A DNA stretch of 59,194 nucleotides, from assembly GCA_905234245.1 (NCBI GenBank), contig CAJOGN010000009.1, positions 1 to 59,194 of the forward strand, given 5' to 3'. The notes under the pieces are model-generated. The model was given only the letters and a program-made list of their open reading frames with translations. It was not told the DNA's origin and made no database searches. The position numbers and the translations under genes were made by a program. This document shows, in pieces, positions 49,859 through 59,194 of this stretch. Source of the DNA: an uncultured Lachnospiraceae bacterium. Lineage in GTDB: Bacteria > Bacillota > Clostridia > Lachnospirales > Lachnospiraceae. Within the stretch, counting starts at the first letter, position 1, and each line of letters begins with the position of its first letter.

Positions 49859-50842
49859 CTAATGCGAAACATCAAGGTATTTTTTGATATTAGGATTGTC
49901 GTACGGTTTGCGTCTCCACATATCAGGCTTGCTTACAATCTCTCGTAATTCTTCTTCGTTATATGACCTGCCATTATCATCCCCGTATATCATTTCATAA
50001 ATCATCGGGAGGTTATCCTCCATCTCGTTAGGATGATCCTTAAACCTGTCAATTGTCATATTAATCTCTTTGACCAAATCTTTATTTACAAAATCTTTTC
50101 GCTCGTTAATTGTTGTCCCCTTAGAAAGTTCAAGAAAACATTTTACAATTTCCTCATGTAGCATTTTCGCAAGGTCAAAGTAATTAGGAATAGTTTTTGT
50201 GGACATGGATTCTAGAGAGCGCTGGTTATAATTAAACATAATAAGGTCGGTCGTATATATATTATCTATATGTCTTATATAACTAAAGTTAAACAGTCTG
50301 TCTTCACCAAATCCATAGGATTCCTCAAATCTAATTCCAAAGTTCTTAATGACATCTCTTCTGTAGAACTTGTTACATGCAGAATAAAAAAGCATCCTTC
50401 CTCTTCTAATATAGGCATCTGCAAAAGAAGATACATCCTCATACTTGTGATTATCTAAAACATTTATTACGCTTTCACCATTATAGAATCTGCGAATAAA
50501 GCCAAATATATAAAGGTCGAATCCTTCATCAATAAGAGGAAGACTCTTAGACAAGAAACCTTCATAGTAGGTGTCATCACAATCAAGGAAAGTAACATAC
50601 TCGCCTTTAGCATTGTCAAGGCCAGCATTTCTTGCGTGTGAAGCGCCCCTGTGCTCACAGTATATAATCCTAATATTATCTCTATCCTTATACGAATCAA
50701 GCATATCAGTTGTGCCATCTGTTGAGCCATCATCAACAGCTATGAGCTCACACTCTCTATCCATTTGCTCATAGATAGACATAAGACATTCGTCTAGGTA
50801 TTCTTTACAATTATAAACCGGTACAATTATTGATAACTTCAT
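49859..50842 (-). CDS. Glycosyltransferase family 2
   Basis: A 327-aa GT-A enzyme: LSIIVPVYNCKEYLDECLMS, LIAVDDGSTDGTTDMLDSY, ARNAGLDNAKGEYVTFLDCD with the DxD, and FGEDRLFNFSYIR (ED acceptor motif). AAGGGAA precedes ATG 50842. It stands apart from the other three glycosyltransferases and is transcribed alone. The acceptor is unknown; wall polysaccharide or flagellar glycan are both possible. Confidence 0.88.
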   Translation of the reverse strand: MKLSIIVPVYNCKEYLDECLMSIYEQMDRECELIAVDDGSTDGTTDMLDSYKDRDNIRIIYCEHRGASHARNAGLDNAKGEYVTFLDCDDTYYEGFLSKSLPLIDEGFDLYIFGFIRRFYNGESVINVLDNHKYEDVSSFADAYIRRGRMLFYSACNKFYRRDVIKNFGIRFEESYGFGEDRLFNFSYIRHIDNIYTTDLIMFNYNQRSLESMSTKTIPNYFDLAKMLHEEIVKCFLELSKGTTINERKDFVNKDLVKEINMTIDRFKDHPNEMEDNLPMIYEMIYGDDNGRSYNEEELREIVSKPDMWRRKPYDNPNIKKYLDVSH

Positions 50843-50987
50843 ATTTCCCTTTCAACAAAAAAACAAATCTACTAGCAATCGCGTGGATAGTAACATACCA
50901 ATATCTAAAAGTCAACAAATCCAACCTTACTTATGTTATACTATAATAAATTCTATGCTCTTAATAAAATGCCTGGAGGATCACTAA

Positions 50988-51917
50988 ATGATAAGATTTA
51001 CAATGCCTGATACTTCTCTTCCACTATCGGAGATAAAGCTATCATTAAAGGAACAATTTGATGAATTTCTTAATTGTGAAGCTATGTCTTCAATACTGTC
51101 TATTCTTAATACTGATATTAATAATTTATCTAAGAAGTATAATGGAAGAAAGCTATCAAATGGCGTTGTTAGAGAAACCTTCGAATTCAATGAAGACTGC
51201 GCATTAGAACAATATAAATACGAATTATACCCTTTTCTAAAAGAGCTTGGTTGCTTTAACATCAACGAGCCTCTCTCTTCAAATCACAGTCATATCATCG
51301 TACTTGGTGGCACTCTGGGTGCATGCCACTCCAGAACAATGTGTACGAATAATTTGACAGACTCATCTACTGAATATGTGGATGGCCTGGCCTGTTATCG
51401 ACCTATAAGTCCGACAGAGAGAAAGAACCCTTCATATCCTGTATCCGAGACAGAATTCGGCGCAATGAATGACGCCTTTCTAAATTATTTCAATCTATCT
51501 GAGAATGATATTGAGGATAATTATAGTGGTAACAGAAATCTTAACAGTATTGCTAATATAAGAACCTTCAAGAGTTCAACAAATAACATCACATATCGCA
51601 TTCTTGCTGCACCTTCAAGCCAGCCTGACATTAGACGTGCAGATACTGCCGATACTATGAAATTCTATATGGACAATACTAATCTCGATGAAACTTCCAA
51701 TGTCCTTGCCATTACTAATAATCAATACTGCAACAGACAATTTCTACAGCTTGTATATGAAATGTTGAATAACAATATGCTCTCTGGCCTAGATATTATT
51801 GGATGCACACCGGATGATGAGATTTATTCTGTCGAAAAGTATAACCCATATCAGCATGTACAGAATCTGATTGGAATTATTGACTGGATAGACAGATTTA
51901 ATAATAATATCTTCTAG
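50988..51917 (+). CDS. Hypothetical protein with weak DUF218-like pattern
   Basis: A 309-aa protein without signal peptide; GGAGGATC precedes ATG 50988. The order of motifs, HIIVLGGTLGACHSRT, then SETEFGAMNDAFLNYF, then RRADTADTMKFYMDNT and VLAITNNQYCNRQFLQLVYE, recalls the DUF218/ElyC-YdcF fold (nucleotide-binding glycine turn, SEA-like helix, R-rich T-x-x-N turn, VTs-x-H-x-R strand), but with poor identity. Residues 1-95 are unrecognised. Its stop overlaps the stop of recD2 by 3 bp on the opposite strand. DUF218 proteins act in envelope biogenesis; here that is only a suggestion. Confidence 0.6.
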   Translation: MIRFTMPDTSLPLSEIKLSLKEQFDEFLNCEAMSSILSILNTDINNLSKKYNGRKLSNGVVRETFEFNEDCALEQYKYELYPFLKELGCFNINEPLSSNHSHIIVLGGTLGACHSRTMCTNNLTDSSTEYVDGLACYRPISPTERKNPSYPVSETEFGAMNDAFLNYFNLSENDIEDNYSGNRNLNSIANIRTFKSSTNNITYRILAAPSSQPDIRRADTADTMKFYMDNTNLDETSNVLAITNNQYCNRQFLQLVYEMLNNNMLSGLDIIGCTPDDEIYSVEKYNPYQHVQNLIGIIDWIDRFNNNIF

Positions 51918-54124
51918 TTACTACCAAGCTCAATTATACATGTATCAAGAGATGAGTTCCTCTTATCTATCTCTTCATTATCTACCATTCGATAGAAGAC
52001 GTCTTTATCTCCCACTATAACAACGCATTTCTTCGCTCTTGTTACTGCTGTATATAATATATTACGAATCATTAGAGGCGCCGGAGTTCTAAGGAGCGTA
52101 ATAACAACTGCAGGGTATTCACTACCCTGAGACTTATGTACTGTTACAGCATAGGCATGCTCTAATTCATCAAGCTGTGAGAACTGATAATCAACACTTC
52201 TATTATCGTCGAACATTACCCTGAGAGTCTTAGTAACTACATCAATCATAGTCACAACTCCCATGTCACCATTGAACACTCCCGTTCCACTTTCCACTAC
52301 CACATTGTAGTCAGAGTACTCCTTCCACTCAATCTGATAATTGTTCTTAATCTGCATTACCTTATCACCTTCGCGAAAAACCCTGTCCCCATATTCGTAC
52401 ACCTTTTTTGAAGACGAAGGCGGGTTGAGTCGCTCCTGCAGCACCTTGTTAAGCTCGTTAGAGCATAGCAAACCATTCTTCTTAGACGGTGTCAACACCT
52501 GTATCTCTTCGCTTGGAGCATCTACATATTTCGGCAGCTTGTTCTTAACAAGGTCAACAGTAGTATTAATAACAGCCGATACATTTCCTCTTTCCATGAA
52601 GAAGAAATCCTTACTCTTATTATCTAATACCACGTGCTCACCACCATTAATCTTGTAGGCATTAGTAACGATGTCACTCTCATTAGATTGTCTGAATACC
52701 TTATCAAGAGTCACTACCGGAAATGCATCTGATGCAATGATATCCTTAAGCACATTTCCTGCACCTACAGAAGGCAATTGATTAGTATCTCCTACCATAA
52801 TCAATCTGACTCCTGGCTCGATTGCTCGTAGTAAATTATAGTAAAGACCAATGTCTACCATTGACATTTCGTCTATAATTATTACGTCACATTCAAGAGG
52901 ATTGTCCTCATTCCTGTCGAAGAAAGCAGCACCATTATCACTATCAGAGGCTCCCTTAACCTCAAGCATCCTGTGTATGGTACGGGCACCCCTTCCTGTA
53001 GCTTCCGTCATTCGCTTCGCAGCTCTTCCAGTTGGAGCCGCAAGAAATATGTCAAGCCCCTCTAATTCGAAGAACTCAATCATAGTCTTAATAGTGGTGG
53101 TCTTACCAGTTCCCGGGCCACCTGTTAAGACGCATACTCCGCTTTTGATTGCAACCTTAACCGCATCCTTCTGCAGGCTGTCTAATTCTATGTTCTGTCT
53201 CTCTTCAACCCTTGCGATTGCTTCCTCGAATTTCTCGTCTTCTATATAAAATGTGTTGTCAAGCTTAAGGAGCATGTCAGCACATCGCATTTCCATCTGA
53301 TAATAATAAGTAAGATAAACTCTGTCTTCCTTCACAACAATTCTCTTATCAATCACCAGATTCATAAGATGAGCATCTAGGGAATCTATCTCAATTTCAA
53401 GAAGCTGTTCAACTACACGGGACAAATTCTCCTTCCTGATAAATGTGTGACCTCGGGCCGCACCCTCTGTAAGCCCATAGATTATTGCGCTTCTAATTCG
53501 AAAATCACTATCAAGAGCAATATTCATCTTAAGGGCAATCTTATCAGCAGTCTTAAATCCTATTCCGTCAATATCATCAGCCAGTCTGTATGGATTTTCC
53601 CTAATGATACTATAGACCGAATTACCATATTCCCCATATATTCTAAGAGCCATATTACTCTTAATTCCGTAGCCATCAAGGAATATTATTACGTCACGAA
53701 GCTCCTTTTTTTCTATTATCTGATCAGAGATTGCTATTGCTTTCTTAAGGGATATTCCCTTAACCTTAGCTAGCTTATCCGGCTCCTCTTCCATAATCCT
53801 TAGGGTATCGTCCTTGAATTTGGCAATAATTCTCTTAGCAGTAACCTTGCCAATTCCCTTGATTGCGCCTGATGCAAGATACCTCTCAATACTAGCAATA
53901 TCCGTAGGCTCCGATACCTTATAGGAATGAGCCTTGAACTGCCTTCCATAGGTGGCATGCTCTATGTACTCTCCCTGGATTACGAGATTTTCCCCTTCGT
54001 CTATTCCTGGAAATGTTCCCACAACAATAATGTCCTCCTCTGGTGTAGAGAAGGACATTATCTTGTATCCGTCTTTATCTGATTGAAATATAAAATGGTC
54101 TATAAACCCTTGTATTTCATCCAT
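51914..54124 (-). CDS. recD2: RecD2-type ATP-dependent DNA helicase
   Basis: A 736-aa helicase. The N-terminal OB-like region and helix-hairpin-helix block (IKGIGKVTAKRIIAKF, VKGISLKKAIAISDQI, GIGFKTADKIALKM) are RecD2-specific; then Walker A LTGGPGTGKTTT, Walker B VIIIDEMSMVD, GDTNQLPSVG and the C-terminal AYAVTVHKSQGSEYP and YTAVTRAKK. It unwinds DNA 5'-3' in repair, independent of RecBC. Its start lies 3 bp after the flgJ-like gene, with the ribosome binding site inside that gene's end, so the two are linked in transcription. Confidence 0.95.
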   Translation of the reverse strand: MDEIQGFIDHFIFQSDKDGYKIMSFSTPEEDIIVVGTFPGIDEGENLVIQGEYIEHATYGRQFKAHSYKVSEPTDIASIERYLASGAIKGIGKVTAKRIIAKFKDDTLRIMEEEPDKLAKVKGISLKKAIAISDQIIEKKELRDVIIFLDGYGIKSNMALRIYGEYGNSVYSIIRENPYRLADDIDGIGFKTADKIALKMNIALDSDFRIRSAIIYGLTEGAARGHTFIRKENLSRVVEQLLEIEIDSLDAHLMNLVIDKRIVVKEDRVYLTYYYQMEMRCADMLLKLDNTFYIEDEKFEEAIARVEERQNIELDSLQKDAVKVAIKSGVCVLTGGPGTGKTTTIKTMIEFFELEGLDIFLAAPTGRAAKRMTEATGRGARTIHRMLEVKGASDSDNGAAFFDRNEDNPLECDVIIIDEMSMVDIGLYYNLLRAIEPGVRLIMVGDTNQLPSVGAGNVLKDIIASDAFPVVTLDKVFRQSNESDIVTNAYKINGGEHVVLDNKSKDFFFMERGNVSAVINTTVDLVKNKLPKYVDAPSEEIQVLTPSKKNGLLCSNELNKVLQERLNPPSSSKKVYEYGDRVFREGDKVMQIKNNYQIEWKEYSDYNVVVESGTGVFNGDMGVVTMIDVVTKTLRVMFDDNRSVDYQFSQLDELEHAYAVTVHKSQGSEYPAVVITLLRTPAPLMIRNILYTAVTRAKKCVVIVGDKDVFYRMVDNEEIDKRNSSLDTCIIELGSN

Positions 54125-54127
54125 TAA

Positions 54128-54565
54128 TTATTCTTCTTCCTTAATATTCTCTGCTGTTGCAGCTGCCTCTTCAGCTGTCACTGTAGCGTCATCCTCATTA
54201 TTATTCATTAATGCAGCTTCATTAGAAATTCCATAGTTTCTCTTCATCTGGTTAACGAGGTCTTGTGTAAGTGTTCCACCGTACTCCTTAACCATTGTTG
54301 ATGCAAGACTCTGAATTGTTGAATCCATATAGAATTCTGTCATCTGAGAAGTTGAGCTGTTCTCATCCTCTGGCTTAACAGACTTCTTAACCTGCTTAAT
54401 CACCTGCTCTAGCATATAGCTCTCAAAGGATTCCACAGCCTCTGTTAATTCTTCGTCTGTAGAATTAGCACCTACATTAGATATGGAATTAGATACCTTG
54501 CTTGCTGCCTCGGCGCTTCTATTATTAACTGCCTGACTGTTAAGATAATTACTAATTGCATCCAT
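54128..54565 (-). CDS. flgJ: FlgJ-like rod-binding protein
   Basis: A 145-aa protein with the rod-binding domain only: LTEAVESFESYMLEQVIKQV, then MTEFYMDSTIQSLASTMVKE in part and GGTLTQDLVNQMKRNYGI. The peptidoglycan hydrolase half of enterobacterial FlgJ is absent, as is usual in Firmicutes. The acidic, Glu/Ala-rich C-terminus is disordered. It follows flgG by 11 bp and caps the growing flagellar rod. GGAG precedes ATG 54565. Confidence 0.85.
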   Translation of the reverse strand: MDAISNYLNSQAVNNRSAEAASKVSNSISNVGANSTDEELTEAVESFESYMLEQVIKQVKKSVKPEDENSSTSQMTEFYMDSTIQSLASTMVKEYGGTLTQDLVNQMKRNYGISNEAALMNNNEDDATVTAEEAAATAENIKEEE

Positions 54566-54576
54566 CTATATTCTCC

Positions 54577-55395
54577 TTATCTCTTCAAGTTATTAGCTGT
54601 ATCCATCATTGAATCTGATGTGGTGATAACCTTAGAATTCATCTCGTATGCACGCTGTGCAACAATTAGGTTAACCATCTCATCAGCAACATTTACATTA
54701 GAACCCTCTAAGAAGCCCTGTGCAATTGTACTTGGAATTAGACCACCGTTAGCAGCCTCTAACATTGCATCTCCTGATGCTGGTGTAACTGCAAGTAAAT
54801 TGTTAGCCTGCTTCTCAAGTCCTACAGGATTTCTGAATTGGAATAAACCTATAAACTGTCCTGTACTAACAGTTGTTCCATCCTCTAATCTGTATGCAAC
54901 CTCACCAGTTGTTCCTACACTAACGCCTGCTGAGCCTGCACCAGCTGGAAGCTCAATCCACTGACCATTCCTGTCAAGAACTGGATTACCCTGCGCATTT
55001 GTCAGAATAAGTCCACCTGCATTATTAAGACTCCAGTTGAAGTCACCATTTCTTGTATAGTATACTCCACCGTCCTCACCACCTACAGCAAAGAAGCCTG
55101 AACCATTAATGCAACATGCCATATTATTAGCACTTGCAAGCTGTGCACCCTGTGTGTAGCTGGTGTTAATTGAAGCCACTCTCGCACCAAGTCCTACTTG
55201 TGCGTTAGTTGGCTTTGGATTACCATTTGCAGTTGTTGTTCTCTCTTGAAGTTCTTGATACAGAAGTGATTTGAATTGTGTACTCTGGGATTTGAATCCT
55301 GTTGTATTAACATTAGCCAAGTTGTTAGCTATTGTATCAACGCTAGTCTGCTGGGCCTTCATTCCTGAAGCACCAGTCCAAAGTGATCTCATCAT
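54577..55395 (-). CDS. flgG: Flagellar basal-body rod protein FlgG (FlhP-like)
   Basis: A 272-aa rod protein. N-terminal MRSLWTGASGMKAQQTSVDT and IANNLANVNTTGFKSQS, central GSGFFAVGGEDGGVYYTRNG, and C-terminal FLEGSNVNVADEMVNLIVAQ, RAYEMNSKVITTSDSMM are the canonical blocks of the FlgG family. GGAGG precedes ATG 55395. Placed after the FlgF-like gene and mreB/mbl as in the mbl-flhO-flhP order of Bacillus. Confidence 0.95.
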   Translation of the reverse strand: MMRSLWTGASGMKAQQTSVDTIANNLANVNTTGFKSQSTQFKSLLYQELQERTTTANGNPKPTNAQVGLGARVASINTSYTQGAQLASANNMACCINGSGFFAVGGEDGGVYYTRNGDFNWSLNNAGGLILTNAQGNPVLDRNGQWIELPAGAGSAGVSVGTTGEVAYRLEDGTTVSTGQFIGLFQFRNPVGLEKQANNLLAVTPASGDAMLEAANGGLIPSTIAQGFLEGSNVNVADEMVNLIVAQRAYEMNSKVITTSDSMMDTANNLKR

Positions 55396-55429
55396 AATAC
55401 TAATCCTCCATTTAACTTGAGATTACCAG

Positions 55430-56230
55430 TTAAATCTTGCCAACCTGATTAACTGCCTTATCAAGAGTAGAGTCTTCTGTCTGAATCATCTTCTGACCAG
55501 TCTCATAAGCTCTCTGAATAGCAATCATATTGACCATCTCATCCACAACGTTGACATTACTCATCTCTAATGCACCCTGCTCAATGTATGCGTCGCTAGG
55601 AATAATCTGTCCCCCATCTACGAGTTCATACAAATTCTCACCGTATTTTGCCAAGAAGTCATAATCAGCAAAATCGATTACACCTATCTGAGCTACGTTG
55701 ACACCATTCTGTGTAATGACACCCTGTGAATTAATTGCATAATCCTGGTTAGGGTCAATTCGAACATAATTAGCGGCTCCATCCTGAGAATTCATGGCTC
55801 CGTTCATATTAAGAACATAGTCGCCGTCAACTGTTCTAAAATACCCTTCGTTATCCACAGTAAACGAACCATCCCTGGTATATTTAATAGAGGTCTGCCC
55901 TTGTTTGTTGGTATATGATATAGCGAAGAATCCGTTGCCAGATATGGCAACATCAGATTTCTTATCAGTTACCTGGAAGCTTCCCTGCCCATAATCGGTA
56001 TAGGTCTCACCTATCTTAACACCTAAGGTTACATCGCCTAATCTGTTAACAGTAGTAGGCACTGTAATATCCTTAATTCTGTATGCTAACCTGTCAGAGA
56101 ATGATTGTGAGGTTGCGCCTTCCTTCTTGTAGCCAACTGTAGATGCGTTAGCCAAGTTGTTAGCAAGTGTCTCAAGTCTCTTCTCTTCGTTAACCATGCC
56201 GGTGTAAGCAGTATATAAACCTTTTACCAT
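55430..56230 (-). CDS. flgF: Flagellar hook-basal body protein (FlgF/FlhO-like)
   Basis: A 266-aa protein. Blocks: MVKGLYTAYTGMVNEEKRLE, LANNLANASTVGYKKEGATS, a central SGNGFFAISYTNKQGQTSIK..DGSF, and ALEMSNVNVVDEMVNMIAIQ RAYETGQKMIQTEDS in order. It forms the proximal rod. GGGAGG precedes ATG 56230. A terminator separates it from mreB/mbl, so it likely has its own promoter in 56231-56300, which I could not assign with confidence. Confidence 0.93.
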   Translation of the reverse strand: MVKGLYTAYTGMVNEEKRLETLANNLANASTVGYKKEGATSQSFSDRLAYRIKDITVPTTVNRLGDVTLGVKIGETYTDYGQGSFQVTDKKSDVAISGNGFFAISYTNKQGQTSIKYTRDGSFTVDNEGYFRTVDGDYVLNMNGAMNSQDGAANYVRIDPNQDYAINSQGVITQNGVNVAQIGVIDFADYDFLAKYGENLYELVDGGQIIPSDAYIEQGALEMSNVNVVDEMVNMIAIQRAYETGQKMIQTEDSTLDKAVNQVGKI

Positions 56231-56301
56231 AGCATCCTCCCATTCACATGAATATAGTTGTACATATATTCTATCGGATAGTTTATCCTATATATTAATA
56301 T

Positions 56302-56331
56302 AAAAAAGACCCAAAAAGTAAATTTTGGGTC
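56302..56331 (-). terminator. Rho-independent terminator after mreB/mbl
   Basis: GACCCAAAA (56308-56316) pairs with TTTTGGGTC (56323-56331); six T follow on the minus strand. Confidence 0.9.
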
Positions 56332-56337
56332 ACTTAA

Positions 56338-57333
56338 CTACTCGCTTGTTCCATCTCCGGCAAGCAATTCAACATATCTACCTGTTCCTATTGCAACGCA
56401 AGTCATTGGATCTTCCGCTGTCATTGTATTAATTCCTGTTCTATCTTCAATAAGCTCTTCTAAGCCACGAAGAAGTGCACCGCCACCTGTAAGGACAATT
56501 CCTCTGTCAGCAACGTCTGCCGCAAGCTCTGGTGGAGTCTTCTCTAACACACTGTGAATTGCTTCAACAATCTGAAGTGTTGCTTCCTTAAGAGCTTCCT
56601 CTGTCTCCTCCGACGAAATGGTAATTGTCTTAGGAAGACCTGTAACAAGGTTACGTCCTCTTACATCCATTGTCTCAGGTGTTGGAAGTGGGAAGCATGT
56701 TCCTATATTAATCTTAATATCTTCTGCTGTTCTCTCACCAATTAGAAGATTATGCTTCTTACGCATATATCTTACAATTGCCTCGTCAAAGTCATCACCA
56801 GCAATCTTAATTGATGTGCTAACAACAGAACCGCCAAGTGAGATAACAGCAATATCTGCTGTACCACCACCTATATCAACTACCATGTTACCACATGGTC
56901 TTGTAATATCAATTCCAGCACCGATAGCTGCTGCTATTGGCTCTTCAATAATCTTAACGTCCCTTGCACCTGCTGCAAATCCAGCATCCTCAACGGCACG
57001 TCTCTCAACCTCAGTTACCCCGGAAGGAACACACACACTAACGAGAGGCTTACGATAGCTCTTCTTACCAAGTGCCTTCTGTAAGAAATACTTCATCATC
57101 TTCTCTGTAACTGTATAGTCAGAGATAACACCCTGTCTAAGTGGTCTAACTGCCACGATGTTGCCTGGTGTTCTACCAATCATAAGACGGGCTTCTTCAC
57201 CAATAGCCTTAATTTTATTTGAATCTCTGTCAAATGCTACGACTGAAGGCTCCTTTAATACAACGCCTTTACCCTTAACATAAACGAGAATACTTGCAGT
57301 TCCTAAATCGATTCCAATATCAGACGAAACCAT
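56338..57333 (-). CDS. mreB: MreB/Mbl actin-like shape protein
   Basis: A 331-aa protein with MreB phosphate-binding blocks: DIGIDLGTASILVYVKGKGV, VVDIGGGTADIAVISLGG and VLTGGGALLRGLEELI. It polymerises under the membrane to guide cell-wall synthesis. Location ahead of flgF/flgG matches mbl of Bacillus, so it may be the Mbl paralogue. GAAAGGAG precedes ATG 57333. Confidence 0.95.
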   Translation of the reverse strand: MVSSDIGIDLGTASILVYVKGKGVVLKEPSVVAFDRDSNKIKAIGEEARLMIGRTPGNIVAVRPLRQGVISDYTVTEKMMKYFLQKALGKKSYRKPLVSVCVPSGVTEVERRAVEDAGFAAGARDVKIIEEPIAAAIGAGIDITRPCGNMVVDIGGGTADIAVISLGGSVVSTSIKIAGDDFDEAIVRYMRKKHNLLIGERTAEDIKINIGTCFPLPTPETMDVRGRNLVTGLPKTITISSEETEEALKEATLQIVEAIHSVLEKTPPELAADVADRGIVLTGGGALLRGLEELIEDRTGINTMTAEDPMTCVAIGTGRYVELLAGDGTSE

Positions 57334-57410
57334 TTGATACTCCTTTCATATATAGACAAGCAACTATGTATAATACATAAAATCGCGTAAATTTGCACAT
57401 TACTATAACT

Positions 57411-57438
57411 ATTATAATCATTTTCTTTGTTTTTTCAA
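57411..57438 (-). promoter_or_regulatory. SigA-type promoter of mreB/mbl
   Basis: Minus-strand TTGAAA (57438-57433), a 16-bp spacer and TATAAT (57416-57411). Confidence 0.65.
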
Positions 57439-57482
57439 GAATTTTAGGCTCTATTATTCTGTAAAGCTGTAATGTATGCAAA

Positions 57483-59194
57483 TTATTCAATGGTTTCTTC
57501 TAATGATGTATCATTTGTTCCTTCCGAAATAAACGGATTATTATCAACCTTGAACCTTGCTATAATCGCCTCTAAATCTTCGGCAGAGCGACTTACACTT
57601 CCGCCGTTTTCTGATAACAGTTCAACATTATCATTAACCCTATCTGTAGTAGCATTAAGCTCTTGTGCTGTAGCTGCATTTTGTTCAGATATCTCTGATA
57701 ATTTCTGAATAAGACTTGAAATATTAGCAACTCCCTCTCCAAGGCCTTCATTATTAGTATGTAATTCATCTACAGACTCATTAATAATCTGAATTCTATC
57801 TGCAATATCAGTAAAACTATGACTAGTTTCATCAACTGCTTCTTTCTGACGATTAACGTATTCTCGTACATTATCACTTTGTCTGGCTGCATTATCAGTA
57901 TTACTCTGTAAATCAGCAAGCATCTCATTAATAATATTAACAGAATCAGCTGATTGTTCTGATAGATTCCTAATCTCATCTGCAACTACCGCAAAGCCTT
58001 TTCCCGCTTCACCGGCACGAGCTGCCTCAATAGAAGCATTAAGAGATAGAAGGTTAGTCTGTTCCGCAATTGAAGAAATAAGATCAGATGCCTCAGAAAT
58101 CTTACTTGTAGATTGCTCAATACCATTTATCACTTCGAATATCTTCTCAAATGCCTCAACACTTTGTTCTGTAATGTCCTTAAGCCCATTAACATTCTTC
58201 ATTCCATCATTAGTTACCTGTCTAATCTCTTCATTAGCAGATGCAAGAGCATTTGTACTCTTATTACTGTTCTCCATCATCTCGTCAACTCTAGACATAA
58301 CGCTGGAAATATCTTCTATATCAGCCGCTTGACCTGTGGCTGACTGTGCAAGTTCTGATGCAGCATTATTAATTGACTCAATTGATCCGGCTGTATCCTT
58401 TGTAGATTCATCCATTTCTCGACTACTATCAGCAAGAAGCTCGGATGAGCCCTTTAATGATGAAATAACCTCTCGTAAATGTGCCTGCATATCTCTTGCC
58501 GCTTTATTAAGAGCTCCTATTTCATCCTTTGAATTAAGCGGTTTAATCTCGTCCGTCAAATCATTATGCGCTATAGCATCAAACTTCTTAGCAACATAAC
58601 TTAGATTGTTTCTAATATATCTAACAACAAATACTGTATAGATTACTGTCGCAATCATTATTATTGCTATAACAACAAGCATTATTACAAGACTTCTAAT
58701 CGTACCAGATGAAATTTCTGCTTTTTCCTGGTTAACATATTCTTTAACAATTACTCCCATTTTATTAATAGGGCTAATTACACTAGGAAATGCCTCCCTT
58801 GCCTTGTCAAAATTACTTACTGTACTTGCCTTAGATGGGTCAGAGAGAGCTTTCCAATCATGGAAACTCGTCTCGAATTCATCAATACACTGGTTAATAT
58901 CTGACCCCTCATAATTAAATGTTGCAAGTTCAGGATAATTAACCATTACTTTCTCTATATTCTTTACAGCACTATAAGCTTCGCCAACAGCATCAGAATA
59001 AGTTTTTGTCTTCTCCTCAGTGAATTCCTTAGCCGGCTTACCCTTCTCGGCTTCCTCCACATATTCTTTGTTAGCAATTGATGCAACATATAAATCCTTC
59101 TCTGCTACAAGCGAATCATCATTTACTGTATATAATTCATCATAGAACATATTCTCCATATCATTCATGGTAGATAACATCCCATATGATAGTA
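57483..59194 (-). CDS. Methyl-accepting chemotaxis protein, 5' end outside window
   Basis: The frame stays open to the right edge, and the part seen (570 codons plus stop) lacks the first membrane helix, so the true start lies beyond the window. Visible: most of a four-helix-bundle periplasmic-type sensor, TM2 ([20 protein letters not shown]), a HAMP domain (~[20 protein letters not shown]) and the cytoplasmic signalling hairpin with the invariant tip [40 protein letters not shown] in order. It couples an external signal to CheA/CheW. No C-terminal pentapeptide for CheR docking is evident. Confidence 0.93.
   Translation of the reverse strand, partial: LSYGMLSTMNDMENMFYDELYTVNDDSLVAEKDLYVASIANKEYVEEAEKGKPAKEFTEEKTKTYSDAVGEAYSAVKNIEKVMVNYPELATFNYEGSDINQCIDEFETSFHDWKALSDPSKASTVSNFDKAREAFPSVISPINKMGVIVKEYVNQEKAEISSGTIRSLVIMLVVIAIIMIATVIYTVFVVRYIRNNLSYVAKKFDAIAHNDLTDEIKPLNSKDEIGALNKAARDMQAHLREVISSLKGSSELLADSSREMDESTKDTAGSIESINNAASELAQSATGQAADIEDISSVMSRVDEMMENSNKSTNALASANEEIRQVTNDGMKNVNGLKDITEQSVEAFEKIFEVINGIEQSTSKISEASDLISSIAEQTNLLSLNASIEAARAGEAGKGFAVVADEIRNLSEQSADSVNIINEMLADLQSNTDNAARQSDNVREYVNRQKEAVDETSHSFTDIADRIQIINESVDELHTNNEGLGEGVANISSLIQKLSEISEQNAATAQELNATTDRVNDNVELLSENGGSVSRSAEDLEAIIARFKVDNNPFISEGTNDTSLEETIE

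Overview
The window looks like a chromosomal segment of a low-GC, motile, anaerobic Firmicute of the Lachnospiraceae type (Butyrivibrio/Roseburia-like). This is inferred from the AT-rich sequence, strong AGGAGG ribosome binding sites, the mbl-flhO-flhP-like gene order, the comFC-yvyF pair, the Firmicute-type sulfoquinovose cluster and protein families such as DUF4867, DUF4956, DUF4143 and DUF5684. No tRNA, rRNA, CRISPR array, integrase or transposase gene was seen.

Layout. (1) 1-7.9 kb: a minus-strand sulfoquinovose (plant sulfosugar) catabolic cluster of the sulfo-transaldolase type: GPH-family transporter, GH31 sulfoquinovosidase, transaldolase, sulfolactaldehyde reductase-like dehydrogenase, DUF4867 protein and fucose-isomerase-like enzyme, followed by the start of a ROK repressor. 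The transporter and the glycosidase each have a TTGAAA-17-TATAAT promoter with the same TTAATTAA-type palindrome beside it. (2) 8-10.1 kb: an arginase-family protein, a hypothetical protein and an EamA transporter. (3) 10.1-19.5 kb: an accessory/defence island. A type III restriction-modification pair (mod-res), a divergent XRE regulator and a frameshifted STAS-like remnant lie between two inverted copies of a conserved ~172-nt structured element. Next come a KAP-type NTPase and a DUF4143 ATPase, which lie between a remnant of an rpsI 3' end and rpsI itself, with 28-bp perfect direct repeats at both ends. (4) 19.5-20.5 kb: rplM-rpsI with a leader; rpsI carries a frameshift as read here. (5) 20.5-28 kb: a lipoprotein acetolactate decarboxylase, an amidohydrolase and an NHLM-type (C39 peptidase/ABC) peptide export system without a visible precursor, then endonuclease IV.

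(6) 28.9-34.2 kb: a two-component system divergent from a VTC-domain/DUF4956/carbohydrate-binding lipoprotein operon. (7) 34.3-43.7 kb: HD hydrolase, PIN-like protein, hybrid histidine kinase, zinc-ribbon/TPR membrane protein, a 46-aa protein, cdd, deoC and valS. (8) 43.8-50.8 kb: cell-surface glycosyltransferases, a 42-aa membrane peptide, yvyF, comFC, an orphan substrate-binding lipoprotein, a DUF5684 protein and another glycosyltransferase. (9) 51-59.2 kb: a hypothetical protein, recD2, flgJ-like, flgG and flgF-like genes, mreB/mbl and the 3' part of a chemotaxis receptor.

The points most worth a second look are: the paired structured element with compensatory base changes around the type III R-M genes; the rpsI frameshift together with the rpsI-associated NTPase insertion; the Arg-to-Gln change at the sulfonate-binding position of the sulfoquinovosidase; and two hairpins with diverged stems but a nearly identical 18-nt apical loop.
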